Of a stretch of DNA of 64,000 nucleotides, positions 49,162 to 58,158 are shown piece by piece. The number at the start of each line of letters is the position of its first letter. Position 1 is the stretch's first letter. Below the pieces are notes generated by a model, which was given only the letters and a program-made list of their open reading frames with translations, ran no database searches and was not told the DNA's origin. The position numbers and the translations under genes are program-made. The DNA comes from Scybalousia_A sp045221575 (GTDB taxonomy: Bacteria; Bacteroidota; Bacteroidia; Bacteroidales; P3). Location of the stretch: positions 46,318-110,317 of the forward strand of contig JBGUWU010000019.1 in assembly GCA_045221575.1 (NCBI GenBank), given 5' to 3'.

Positions 49162-49875
49162 CTACTCTAATTTTATTCCCTCTATTGTTTTAGCTGTATC
49201 TGGAATTTGAAAATTAAAATACTCACTTGTAGCTTGACTATCGTATTTTATGTTTGAAAATATTTGACGACGTATTATTGTATCGTTGTTTTTTGAGATA
49301 CTTATCTCTGTTATGTTTTGTGGAAAATAAAAACGAGGAAAAGTTATGTAGTTTTGATAATATATTTTTTTGTTTTCTATATTAGCTTTATTGAAATAAC
49401 CACAATAGATAGGTCTATCGTTTTGATAAACCATTATTATTTTAGATATTTCTTTGTGTTCTTGCTGAGGAATAAATGTTTTCACAATACGAGTTGAGTC
49501 TTTTTCTTGTTTATTTAGAACAAATCCTAACTTAGATAAACCTAAATCGTATCTATCATTTGAAGAAAAAATTGCAAAAACTTCGTTTTTACTACTTTGA
49601 TTAGGCGAAACTGTTGTCCAGGCGGTGTTTTCGCTTGGTAAATACGAAGAAACTTCACCCAAAGAATTAGTTATAGTAAATATTTCTTGAGGAACAAGAA
49701 TATGAGAAACTAATTTTCCGTTACTTTGATAAAATATTTCTTTCTTTATTGTTAAAACTTGTTTATTAAAAAGCTGTTGAATGGTTACATCTGCTTGTAT
49801 CTTGTTTTGACAATAGCTAAAAGAAAATACAAAAAGCACAAATGAAAAGAATAATATTTGTTTTTGTGTTTTCAT
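49162..49875 (-). CDS. Exported LolA-like protein
   Basis: A 237-residue protein with a signal peptide (MKTQKQILFFSFVLFVFSFS). The mature part is beta-rich, with EIFYQSNGKLVSHILVPQEI and TNSLGEVSSYLPSENTAW early and NKIYYQNYITFPRFYFPQNI-like strands late (here KKIYYQNYITFPRFYFPQ). The pattern of a concave beta-sheet with 'YQ.NGK.V' and later 'F...' strands resembles LolA/LolB-type lipoprotein carriers, but the resemblance is tentative. It heads the operon of exported proteins with YidD. The start overlaps no other gene. No clear promoter was found. Confidence 0.6.
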   Translation of the reverse strand: MKTQKQILFFSFVLFVFSFSYCQNKIQADVTIQQLFNKQVLTIKKEIFYQSNGKLVSHILVPQEIFTITNSLGEVSSYLPSENTAWTTVSPNQSSKNEVFAIFSSNDRYDLGLSKLGFVLNKQEKDSTRIVKTFIPQQEHKEISKIIMVYQNDRPIYCGYFNKANIENKKIYYQNYITFPRFYFPQNITEISISKNNDTIIRRQIFSNIKYDSQATSEYFNFQIPDTAKTIEGIKLE

Positions 49876-49914
49876 TTGTGCCTTATTTTTGTCAAACTTT
49901 TGAATGCTGGACTA

Positions 49915-50352
49915 TTACATCCACATGAAGTAATTGGTATTGCCACAATATTTTCCAATATTGTTATTAACACCATCAACAATCAAAACAATGAAGTCAA
50001 TCAATGGGACTACACCAAAAATTCCACAACATGTGATACCATAGTATAGCCACATAAGGTTTGAACTTCCTAAGTACATTCTATGAATGCCTATACCACC
50101 AAGGAAAAAGTCCAAAACTGCAGCAACAACCCAATTTTTGCCACCGCTACCTCTCATCATTGACATCTCTGAATTAAGACCTAAGTCTAAGTTCAAAGTA
50201 TTCAATGAAGATAAGTCTAAGTTACTAAAACTTAACTCCGTTGCTTGATTAAAAGCATTGTCAATAGCATTGTTGTCTAGCTCATACTTATCAGCAAAAG
50301 TTAAAGAAACCATGCCAAATAAAGCGAACATACAAACAAATAACTTTTTCAT
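49915..50352 (-). CDS. TM2-domain membrane protein
   Basis: I choose ATG 50350-50352 (145 residues, MKKLFVCMFALFGMVSLTFA), which gives a signal peptide; a longer frame to 50397 adds 15 residues. After an Asn/Leu-rich stretch the TM2 domain is GKNWVVAAVLDFFLGGIGIH, RMYLGSSNLMWLYYGITCCG and VVPLIDFIVLIVDGVNNNIG, with the DxF-G-GIHRFY-like signature (here GGIGIHRMYLG). TM2 proteins have two short membrane helices and unknown roles in bacteria. The gene is isolated, between the LolA-like operon and a DMT permease. Confidence 0.85.
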   Translation of the reverse strand: MKKLFVCMFALFGMVSLTFADKYELDNNAIDNAFNQATELSFSNLDLSSLNTLNLDLGLNSEMSMMRGSGGKNWVVAAVLDFFLGGIGIHRMYLGSSNLMWLYYGITCCGIFGVVPLIDFIVLIVDGVNNNIGKYCGNTNYFMWM

Positions 50353-50472
50353 AGTTGTGTTGTTTAAGTTATGCAGATTACAAGAACAAAATAGCAAAGA
50401 AAAGAACCTGCTTTATTTTCTATGCTAACAGTCTGCAAAGATAATAAATTTTATTTACGTAGTATTATTTTT

Positions 50473-51372
50473 CTAACTTTTCTTTATTCTCCTTAATTTT
50501 GGCAAATCTTTTAAAGTTATCAAAATAACAGATAACAAAACCATGCAAATACCAACAAACAATCTAATCGTAAGACTTCCATTAAAAATAAGGATACTTA
50601 TGATAACAGCAGTAACAGGTTCTAATGCTCCCATGATAGCTGTAGGCGTAGAACCTATCTTTGGAATTGCAATATTAAGAAAGGTCATCGCTATAATTGT
50701 TGGCACAACTCCCAAAAACAACAACCAAGACAATGAACTAAATGTTTTGATTTGTATAATATGATTTACCGGATTAAACAACGAAAAAAGAAGAACACAT
50801 ATCGCAGCGATCAACATTATATAGAAAGTCATTTTAAAAGGATTAATATTTATCCTCGTTCTATTCACTATAACTATATAAACAGCATAAGTCAAAGAAG
50901 AAAGTAACACCAATATTACTCCAATAGTAGATAGTCTTATTCCTCCTTCTCCTTGGTATAAAAGAGCTATACCCAATATACTTAAAACAATAGAAGCAAC
51001 AACAACAAAAGAGGTTTTTTCCTTAAAAAACACAGACATAATAACCGCAACCATAACAGGATAAGAAAAAAGAATAGTTGATGCAATGCCTGAATCCATA
51101 TAATTAAAGGAAGAATACAACGTTAATGCCGAAGCAGAGAATATTGCACCTAAAGAAGACAAGACTTTAAACTCAAATTTTGATATTTTAAAACTTTCTT
51201 TCTGCAACAAAAGGATAATAGATAAGATAATAACTGCAAAAACAAAGCGATAAAATATAACACTTGCTGGATTAAAGCCCTCTTTATATAAAAACAATGC
51301 ACCTAATGGATTAGTACCATAAGCAATAGCGGCTACTATTCCTGCAAAATAACCTTGTAGTTTTGTATTCAT
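50473..51372 (-). CDS. EamA/DMT-superfamily transporter
   Basis: A 299-residue membrane protein with about ten helices in two EamA halves (residues about 5-135 and 150-290), for example VAAIAYGTNPLGALFLYKEG and GVVPTIIAMTFLNIAIPKIG followed by GALEPVTAVIISILIF. The proline-rich ends of helices and the conserved ALEP segment are typical. Such carriers export amino acids or other metabolites, and no substrate can be assigned. No partner genes are adjacent. Confidence 0.88.
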   Translation of the reverse strand: MNTKLQGYFAGIVAAIAYGTNPLGALFLYKEGFNPASVIFYRFVFAVIILSIILLLQKESFKISKFEFKVLSSLGAIFSASALTLYSSFNYMDSGIASTILFSYPVMVAVIMSVFFKEKTSFVVVASIVLSILGIALLYQGEGGIRLSTIGVILVLLSSLTYAVYIVIVNRTRININPFKMTFYIMLIAAICVLLFSLFNPVNHIIQIKTFSSLSWLLFLGVVPTIIAMTFLNIAIPKIGSTPTAIMGALEPVTAVIISILIFNGSLTIRLFVGICMVLLSVILITLKDLPKLRRIKKS

Positions 51373-51465
51373 CGTATGTTGTTAAAATATATTGTTTAAA
51401 AATTATTGCATATAAACGAATAATTTTGAGTTTTATTCTTTAAGTTTTCGTTTAATTAAAATCTT

Positions 51466-51482
51466 ACATGAATTCAGTATAA
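51466..51482. repeat. Half copy of the 13476 palindromic element
   Basis: ACATGAATTCAGTATAA shares the TTCAGTATAA core and the flanking pattern of the left arm of the palindrome at 13476-13493. No matching right arm is seen nearby. It lies upstream of the T9SS cargo gene. Confidence 0.35.
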
Positions 51483-51560
51483 ATAAAAGAAAGTTCATTT
51501 GCATTTTTTATTATTTTTCAAGTTTTTTGAATTAGTGCTTAATATGAAACAAAAAAATAT

Positions 51561-51568
51561 TATTTTTG
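51561..51568 (+). promoter_or_regulatory. -7 element of the large T9SS cargo gene
   Basis: TATTTTTG matches the Bacteroidota -7 consensus 20 bp before the ATG at 51589. No clear TTG at -33. Confidence 0.5.
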
Positions 51569-51588
51569 TAGTCTCTTAATTATATATA

Positions 51589-54500
51589 ATGAGTAATAGA
51601 CTACATTTCTTGGTTTTTATATTTTGTCTTTTAAGTTCCTTACTTGTTATCGGACAAAATAAGCCTTGGTTTGAAAAGAACTTAGGTCAATGGAATGATA
51701 GTATTCTTTATAGGACACACTTCAAGGAAGGAAATATTTACCTCAGAAATAAAAAGATAACAATTTTAATTAAAGATAAAAACAATTCTTCTTTTCACCC
51801 TCACGAAAGTAATGATGGTAGAGAAAGGTTTTCTGTCTTTTCTATGAAACCTTTAAATGCAAAGCAAAGCAACATCAAAGAAAGCAACAAAGTAGATTTC
51901 TTCACCAATTACTTTATTGGCAACGACAAAACAAAACATCTAAGCAGAGTGCCTTGCTTTAAAAACATAATATATGAAAACATATATGACAATATTGACT
52001 GGGATATTTGTGCAAGTGAAGATTTTGTTAAACATACTTTCATAGTACGTCCATCAGGTAAGGTTGAAGACATAGCAATAGAATATATTGGTGTAGATAG
52101 TTTAAAGATAATGAATGAACAGCTACATATCTTCACCAAATATGGAGAAATAATAGAAGAAAAACCTTATATCTTCCAACACAAAGACAATAGCACAAAA
52201 GAAATACAAGGAAAATATATAATAAAAGGCAATGTCCTAACCTACAGTGTAGAAGACTACGAAAAAAACCTTGACTTATTAATAGATCCAGGACTTATTT
52301 TTTCTACTTATTCTGGTTCTCATTCTGATTCTTGGGGAATGACTTCTTGCTATGATGAAATGGGAAGAATAATAAGCGGAGGTATTGTTGATGGAGGAGC
52401 ATACCCTATAACAGAAGGCGCGTATGATGACACATTTTCAGGTTCTTGGGATTGTGTTATTACTAAATATAATAATGATGCTTCATTACCAATATTCTCT
52501 ACTTTCTTAGGAGGTCTGAAAGGAGAAATGCCACATAGCATGACTGTGAATCGTAATGGAGAGATAATTGTTTTCGGCACAACATCAAGCGGTGGTTTCC
52601 CTACTTCTGACAATGCCTTTCAAGAATATTTTAATGGTGGTGTAGGATTTATTTATGAAACATCTATAGACTATTCTTCAGGTTCAGATATTTTCATTAC
52701 TTGTTTTTCTCCTTTAGGCGATTCAATCATAGCCTCAACTTTTTTAGGAGGAAGTGGTAATGATGGGATTAACTTCAAAAACCACTTTGCTACAGATCTA
52801 CATATCTTATACGATGGCAACGATTCTCTGTATGCTAACTATGGAGATATAGCCAGAGGCGAGATTATTACAGATAAAGATAATAATATTTATATAGCCA
52901 GCTGTAGTTTTTCTGAAGATTTTCCTATAAGCATAGGAGCATATCAAGATACTAACAGAGGAGGACAAGAAGCTGTAGCCGTAAAACTTGATAGGTCTTT
53001 GTCTAATCTTATTTATTCCACTTATATAGGAGGTACTAATGATGATGCTGCTTATTCTATGGATTTAGATTCAACAAACAGATTATATATTACAGGAGGT
53101 ACAACTTCAACAGATTTTCCGACAAGTTCCAACGCTTATAATACTACTTTTAATGGAGGCCCTACAGACGCTTTTCTTTGTGTTCTTTCTTCAGACGGAA
53201 CTATTTTAGAACATTCTTCTCTTTTTGGTTCTAATCAATATGATCAATCATTTTTTATTCGCTTAGATGATGATTACTGTCCTTATATATTTGGACAAAC
53301 AAAAGCTGATGGTTCTACATTAGTTCATAACGTAGGTTATAGTATTCCTAATAGCGGACAATTTATTGCTAAGTTCTCTCCTACATTAGACTCTTTACAT
53401 TGGAGTACTGTGTTCGGTTCTGGAGATGGAATGGTTAATATTTCTCCTTCTGGTTTTGCTATTGATATTTGCGGAAGAATATATTGTGCAGGTTGGGGAA
53501 GGATATTCAAATACATGAAAAATACATTAGGATATAACTCCTTAGGAAGCGATAACTTGCAAACGACTTCCAATGCCTTCTCTGCAATAACTGATGGTCA
53601 AGATTTTTATATTATGGCATTGGAAGCTGACGCTACAGCCTTGAATTATGCTTCATATTTCGGAGAACTTAGTAGTGCAATCAACGAAGGGATAGATCAC
53701 GTTGATGGTGGCACATCACGTTTTGATAGATATGGAAACTTATATCAAACTATTTGTGCTTCTTGTGGAGGAAGTCAAAACCTACCTACAACTCCTAATG
53801 CTTTTAGTTCAAGTAATAATTCAGGGAATTGTAATATGGGTTCTTTGAAGTTTGAAGTTAATAATGATTTTGCTGTTGCTAACTTCTTAGTACCAGAACC
53901 TAAATGTAAAAATACTGCAATAAGCTTTGTTAATCTTTCTCGTGGAGATAGTTTTCTTTGGGATTTTGGTGATGGAAATCAATCAATTCAAGAAAATCCT
54001 ACTCACACTTATCAACAATGTGGCTTATTTACTGTAAGACTTATTGCTAATAAAAACAATGGCTGTAAGTTGACTGACACAATAACAAAAAATGTACTTG
54101 TTTTAGGAGATACATCTTATTATATAGACACAGTAGAAACATGTGCTGGAGTTCCTGTGCAAGTAGGTCTGGATTTCTTCTGTAGTTCTAATAATAATGT
54201 TTCTTATTCTTGGTATCCTAACGAAAATATATCCGATTCTACAATTATTAACCCTTATTACACAGGTACAAAGTCAGTTTTATTACGTTTAATTATCAAT
54301 GCTGATGAGTGTAAGGACACTATTTATCAATATGTAAAGACTTTAAAACTCTTTGACGACCTTGATGACACTCTTCACTTCTGTTCTCTTCCTTATGAAT
54401 ACCTTATTCCAACAGAAAACGATTTACAAATAAATGCTTCCTTGTATAATGATTTCCACGAACAGTTACCTATTTCCATGGGTAAAGTTATCATAAACGA

Positions 54501-55791
54501 TACCTCAACTCATTTTCTTTACATTTCTTACACTAAAGATAATTGCAGGAATATTGATAGCATTTATTTAAAATACGAAGGATATGACTTTGTTCTGCAA
54601 GTAGTATCTACAGGTTGTAGAGAGGACAACAATGGTTCTGCAGAAGTTATATCTCATAGTTTCCCTACTCCTGTTCATTATCAATGGTCATGTTCAAATA
54701 AAGACACAAGCAAAGTAGAAAACCTTTCTATTGGCACTTATACCATAAGAGTAATAGGAGAAGATGGTTGCTTTTTAGAAAAAGTTTTTGAAGTTAATAC
54801 TTATAGTAATCTTAACGTTGAAGCAGAAAAAACAGATAATTACTGTTTAGGAATGAACAATGGCGAGATTATTCTTCATATAACAGGAGGATTATCTCCT
54901 TATACTGTTACTTGGAATGGAGCAAGCACAGGTACAGATACCATACTCCAAAACCTTGCTCCAGATACTTATACTTATAATGTATATGACAACACTGGTT
55001 GTTTGTTTAGTGGAAGTGTTGTCATTAAATCACAAGACACTCTGCATCTTTCTTTGTCAAGTACTCTCAACAATTGCGTTACCGGTTGTTCTGCTCAGAT
55101 AACAAGTTACATAAACGGAGGAACCGAGCCTTATTCATATAGTTGGAGTAATGGAGAAACAACTCAAAATCTTTATGATGTTTGCAATGGTTCTTATTCC
55201 TTAGAGATTACAGACGATAGAGGTTGCAAAACATCTTCAACTATAGAAGTAAGTAACACTAATATCTTTGAAGATTTTGAAGCATGGTCATCTGATGACA
55301 CTATATATGATGGAGCTACTACCCGTCTTTTTGCTACTGATATAGATGGATTAAGTTATCAATGGTTACCATCTAATAATCTTGACTCTCCTTTCTCTTC
55401 TTCTACTTCAGCGACCTTATATGAAAGCACAGACTTCAGCGTTTTTGCCACAGACAACAAAGGTTGCACAAAAGAGGCTTCACTTCACATAGAGGTAGAG
55501 TTTGTTAATTGCGGAGAACCTAACATTTTTGTTCCTAACGCTTTTACTCCTAATTCTGATGGAGTTAATGATTTTGTTCAGGTGTCTGGAGATTATATTG
55601 CATCTTTTGATTTTGCTATATATGATCGCTGGGGTGAGAAAGTATTTTCAACTAATAAGATAGACGAAGCTTGGGACGGAACTTTTAGAGGAAAGGTCTG
55701 TCAGGCAGGAGTTTATTTCTATAAGCTAACAGTTAATTGTGAGGGTGGAAAAACTTATTTAAAGGGTGGAGATATAACTTTGATAAGGTAA
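51589..55791 (+). CDS. Large T9SS cargo protein with gliding-associated C-terminal domain
   Basis: A 1400-residue exported protein. A signal peptide (FLVFIFCLLSSLLVIGQ) leads to an N-terminal module (KPWFEKNLGQWNDSILYRTH) of the DUF7948 type, followed by SBBP-like beta-propeller repeats around 230-700 (YSTYIGGTNDDAAYSMDLDS). A PKD domain at about 780-845 (FLWDFGDGNQSIQENPTHTY) and further Ig-like repeats with 'G.C' motifs come next. The C-terminal type B sorting domain is FVPNAFTPNSDGVNDFVQVS, then YDRWGEKVFSTN, AWDGTFRGK and AGVYFYKLT. It is probably secreted by the T9SS and displayed on the surface or released. The target is unknown. It is monocistronic, with an RNase H gene 15 bp later. 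Confidence 0.93.
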   Translation: MSNRLHFLVFIFCLLSSLLVIGQNKPWFEKNLGQWNDSILYRTHFKEGNIYLRNKKITILIKDKNNSSFHPHESNDGRERFSVFSMKPLNAKQSNIKESNKVDFFTNYFIGNDKTKHLSRVPCFKNIIYENIYDNIDWDICASEDFVKHTFIVRPSGKVEDIAIEYIGVDSLKIMNEQLHIFTKYGEIIEEKPYIFQHKDNSTKEIQGKYIIKGNVLTYSVEDYEKNLDLLIDPGLIFSTYSGSHSDSWGMTSCYDEMGRIISGGIVDGGAYPITEGAYDDTFSGSWDCVITKYNNDASLPIFSTFLGGLKGEMPHSMTVNRNGEIIVFGTTSSGGFPTSDNAFQEYFNGGVGFIYETSIDYSSGSDIFITCFSPLGDSIIASTFLGGSGNDGINFKNHFATDLHILYDGNDSLYANYGDIARGEIITDKDNNIYIASCSFSEDFPISIGAYQDTNRGGQEAVAVKLDRSLSNLIYSTYIGGTNDDAAYSMDLDSTNRLYITGGTTSTDFPTSSNAYNTTFNGGPTDAFLCVLSSDGTILEHSSLFGSNQYDQSFFIRLDDDYCPYIFGQTKADGSTLVHNVGYSIPNSGQFIAKFSPTLDSLHWSTVFGSGDGMVNISPSGFAIDICGRIYCAGWGRIFKYMKNTLGYNSLGSDNLQTTSNAFSAITDGQDFYIMALEADATALNYASYFGELSSAINEGIDHVDGGTSRFDRYGNLYQTICASCGGSQNLPTTPNAFSSSNNSGNCNMGSLKFEVNNDFAVANFLVPEPKCKNTAISFVNLSRGDSFLWDFGDGNQSIQENPTHTYQQCGLFTVRLIANKNNGCKLTDTITKNVLVLGDTSYYIDTVETCAGVPVQVGLDFFCSSNNNVSYSWYPNENISDSTIINPYYTGTKSVLLRLIINADECKDTIYQYVKTLKLFDDLDDTLHFCSLPYEYLIPTENDLQINASLYNDFHEQLPISMGKVIINDTSTHFLYISYTKDNCRNIDSIYLKYEGYDFVLQVVSTGCREDNNGSAEVISHSFPTPVHYQWSCSNKDTSKVENLSIGTYTIRVIGEDGCFLEKVFEVNTYSNLNVEAEKTDNYCLGMNNGEIILHITGGLSPYTVTWNGASTGTDTILQNLAPDTYTYNVYDNTGCLFSGSVVIKSQDTLHLSLSSTLNNCVTGCSAQITSYINGGTEPYSYSWSNGETTQNLYDVCNGSYSLEITDDRGCKTSSTIEVSNTNIFEDFEAWSSDDTIYDGATTRLFATDIDGLSYQWLPSNNLDSPFSSSTSATLYESTDFSVFATDNKGCTKEASLHIEVEFVNCGEPNIFVPNAFTPNSDGVNDFVQVSGDYIASFDFAIYDRWGEKVFSTNKIDEAWDGTFRGKVCQAGVYFYKLTVNCEGGKTYLKGGDITLIR

Positions 55792-55806
55792 AATCTTAGA
55801 CTTAGA

Positions 55807-56448
55807 ATGAAAAGAAAACAGAAATATTATGTTGTTTGGGTAGGTAGAAAGACAGGTATATTTTCTTCATGGGAGGAATGTAAAAAAAATGTTGAGGGGT
55901 TTGAGAATGCTAAATACAAATCTTTTGACACTAAAAAAGAAGCCGAAGAAGCCCTCTCTATTGTTGGTTACAATTTCCTTGAACACAAAAAAGAGAAACC
56001 TTCAATAAAACATAAATCAAACATACTTCTTGATGCTCAACTACCTATTATTGATTCTCTTTGCACTGATGCGGCTTGCAGTGGTAATCCTGGAGAGATG
56101 GAATATCAAGGAGTTTATGTCAAAACAGGCAAACGACTGTTTCATTACTATTCTCCAATAGGCACAAACAATATAGGAGAATTCCTTGGATTAGTCCATG
56201 GTCTTTCTTATTTAAAACGACATAACTATCCTCAGCCTCTTTATACAGATAGCGTAAATGCAATAAAATGGGTTAGAGAAAAAAAGTGTAAGACAAAACT
56301 TCCTTTAAATGCTCAAACAGAACAACTATTTGACTACATACATAGAGCAGAACAGTGGCTACAAACAAACTCTTACACTACTCAAATTCTTAAATGGGAT
56401 ACAGAACATTGGGGAGAAATACCTGCTGATTTTCACAGAAAAAAATAG
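55807..56448 (+). CDS. Ribonuclease H1-like protein with viroplasmin N-terminus
   Basis: A 213-residue protein that cleaves RNA in RNA-DNA hybrids. The N-terminal about 45 residues form the caulimovirus viroplasmin-type (HBD) module (KYYVVWVGRKTGIFSSWEEC, FENAKYKSFDTKKEAEEAL). The RNase H domain has catalytic acids Asp88 in CTDAACSGNPG, Glu125 in NNIGEFLGLVHGL and Asp148 in LYTDSVNAIKW, with a fourth Asp near the C-terminus (ADFHRK). The gene lies 15 bp after the T9SS cargo gene, so it may be co-transcribed by chance position. This version follows the Bacteroidota pattern. Confidence 0.92.
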   Translation: MKRKQKYYVVWVGRKTGIFSSWEECKKNVEGFENAKYKSFDTKKEAEEALSIVGYNFLEHKKEKPSIKHKSNILLDAQLPIIDSLCTDAACSGNPGEMEYQGVYVKTGKRLFHYYSPIGTNNIGEFLGLVHGLSYLKRHNYPQPLYTDSVNAIKWVREKKCKTKLPLNAQTEQLFDYIHRAEQWLQTNSYTTQILKWDTEHWGEIPADFHRKK

Positions 56449-56499
56449 TCTTTTTTTTCTATCTTCTTTGAAAGATGAGAGTATGACATCAAAAAAATT

Positions 56500-57684
56500 T
56501 TAATCTATTCTTAGTTTTTGGAATAGGTTTTTTGTTTGCAGTATATAGAATATTAATCCTAAGATATGTACAACAGCAATAGATATAAATATAACGTTGT
56601 ACCCTAAGTTCTCAGCTACGAAACCTCCTAAAAGAATACCTATACCTACTCCTAAGTCCCAAGAAGTAAGAAGAGTAGAGTTAGCTGTGCCTCTTTCGTT
56701 GTGCTTTGCTATCTTCACTATCATATTTTGAAAGGCTGGATACATGTGTCCGTTGCCCAAACCTATCAATAATGCAGAAAGATAGTAAGCAAATGAAGAA
56801 GGAAAGAAAGCAAAGCTAAAATATCCTATAGTTGAAATGATTATCCCAACAAAAGCATTGTGTGTTAATCGTCCTTGTTTAAGTGCTTTATTACCTTGCA
56901 GTCGTGAAAGAATCAATCCTATGGACAATAGCATAAAATATGTTCCTGTACCTGTTGTAATATTCAGCACTTCTTTACTATATATTGCAAGATAATTACT
57001 TAACACACCATAACAAAGACTAAAAAATGCCATATTTACTGCTAAGAACCACCCTCTTGTTAGAAAGAATCTATCCAAAGAAATCTTATTGGTATTCTTT
57101 ACTAACTCTCTTTGAGGTATATTAACTGAATAAGAAGCAAGAAAGCCTAAGAAAGCAGAAATCACTGCCAACCAAAAAAGAATATCAAAGTTATGTGTAT
57201 ATTTATAAACAAAAACACCAACGGTTGGAGCTATGGCTGTTGCTATATTATTACTAAGCCCATAGAAACCAATTCCTTCGTTTCTTCTTGATGATGGTAG
57301 AACATCTATCGCAACTGTGCTATTAGATACTGTACAGGCACCAAAAGGAGCTCCATGTAGTGTTCTAACAATAGCAAAAAGTATTAACGAGCTCGCTAAT
57401 AAATATCCAGCAAAGAAAATAGAATAAATAAAAAAACAAAGTATCAGTACTTTCTTACGATTAAAAGTATCCACAACATAGCCACTAAATGGTCGAAAGA
57501 ACAAAGCCGTAACAACATAACCAGAAAGCACTAAGCCGATAATATCTTTGCTTGCATGAAAATGTTCGCTTAAATATATGGGAAGTAGAGGTGTAAGAAG
57601 ATAGAAAGCAAAAAACAAAGAAAAGTTTGCCGTCATCACTTTTATATACTCCTTATTCCATAGTCTATCTTTATTCTTCTCCAT
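56500..57684 (-). CDS. MFS transporter
   Basis: I take ATG 57682-57684 (394 residues, MEKNKDRLWNKEYIKVMTAN); an earlier ATG at 57732 would add 16 residues. Twelve membrane helices are visible, starting SLFFAFYLLTPLLPIYLSEH, with the motif A-like loop RPFSGYVVDTFNRKKVLI between helices 2 and 3. LHGAPFGACTVSNSTVAIDV lies in helix 4, and VGIGILLGGFVAENLGYNVI near helix 11. It resembles drug or arabinose-type exporters of the MFS. The substrate cannot be assigned. The gene ends 51 bp from the RNase H gene. Confidence 0.9.
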   Translation of the reverse strand: MEKNKDRLWNKEYIKVMTANFSLFFAFYLLTPLLPIYLSEHFHASKDIIGLVLSGYVVTALFFRPFSGYVVDTFNRKKVLILCFFIYSIFFAGYLLASSLILFAIVRTLHGAPFGACTVSNSTVAIDVLPSSRRNEGIGFYGLSNNIATAIAPTVGVFVYKYTHNFDILFWLAVISAFLGFLASYSVNIPQRELVKNTNKISLDRFFLTRGWFLAVNMAFFSLCYGVLSNYLAIYSKEVLNITTGTGTYFMLLSIGLILSRLQGNKALKQGRLTHNAFVGIIISTIGYFSFAFFPSSFAYYLSALLIGLGNGHMYPAFQNMIVKIAKHNERGTANSTLLTSWDLGVGIGILLGGFVAENLGYNVIFISIAVVHILGLIFYILQTKNLFQKLRID

Positions 57685-57757
57685 ACTTAGATATTTCTTC
57701 TTTATCACAAACAAAAAAAGATGTAAAACCAAAGCCTTACATCTCTTTTTTTCTTAG

Positions 57758-57831
57758 CGCTCCCACTAGGACTTGAACCTAGGACCCCATGATTAACAGT
57801 CATGTGCTCTAACCAACTGAGCTACGGAAGC
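57758..57831 (-). tRNA. tRNA-Asn (GTT)
   Basis: A 74-nt cloverleaf on the minus strand. The acceptor GCTTCCG pairs with TGGGAGC including G-U pairs, and the discriminator is G at 57758. The anticodon loop CTGTTAA has anticodon GTT at 57797-57795. The D-arm AGCTCAGTTGGTTAGAGC is canonical. CCA is not encoded. Confidence 0.95.
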
Positions 57832-57851
57832 GTGTCCCCTTAAAACGTTTG

Positions 57852-57882
57852 CAAAATTATAATCTTTTTTTATTCTCACCAA
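57852..57882 (-). promoter_or_regulatory. Promoter of tRNA-Asn
   Basis: On the minus strand, TTG (complement 57880-57882), 20-bp spacer and TAATTTTG (complement 57852-57859) match the -33/-7 consensus, about 20 bp before the tRNA 5' end. Confidence 0.8.
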
Positions 57883-57952
57883 ATTTTTTAAAGAAAAAAT
57901 CTGTAAAATTTTACTTTATTAATAATAACTTCTTGATAAAGAAAGCCTAAAA

Positions 57953-57986
57953 CTAATTAGAAATTAGTAATTAGAAATTAGTAATT
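57953..57986. repeat. AATTAG tandem repeat
   Basis: AATTAGAAATTAGTAATTAG-type repeats run from about 57953 to 57984, directly before the 42-bp tandem repeat. The same motif is found at 31323, 58588 and (reversed) 62604. Confidence 0.6.
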
Positions 57987-58088
57987 GGGGTGGATTCGAA
58001 GAAGACAGCCAAATTTATGTGTATAATTGGGGTGGATTCGAAGAAGACAACCAAATTTATGTGTATAATTGGGGTGGATTCGAAAAAG
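57983..58088. repeat. 42-bp tandem repeat (2.5 copies)
   Basis: The unit starts AATTGGGGTGGATTCGAAGA and runs on to CCAAATTTATGTGTAT. TTGGGG is at 57985, 58027 and 58069, exactly 42 bp apart. The third copy is partial and merges into a TTGAT array (58091, 58112). 42 bp is twice the 21-bp period of the other arrays. Confidence 0.85.
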
Positions 58089-58121
58089 TCTTGATGTTTT
58101 TTATTCAACTTTTGATTTTTT
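58089..58121. repeat. Short TTGAT array, 21-bp spacing
   Basis: TTGAT at 58091 and 58112 (21 bp apart), each followed by a T-run and preceded by A-rich or C-A-A-C-T sequence, as in the arrays at 9270 and 32768. It sits directly before the TAATTTTG -7 element (58126-58133) of the next gene. Confidence 0.65.
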
Positions 58122-58158
58122 TTTATAATTTTGCTGTCAAATTAATAAGAGATTAGCG

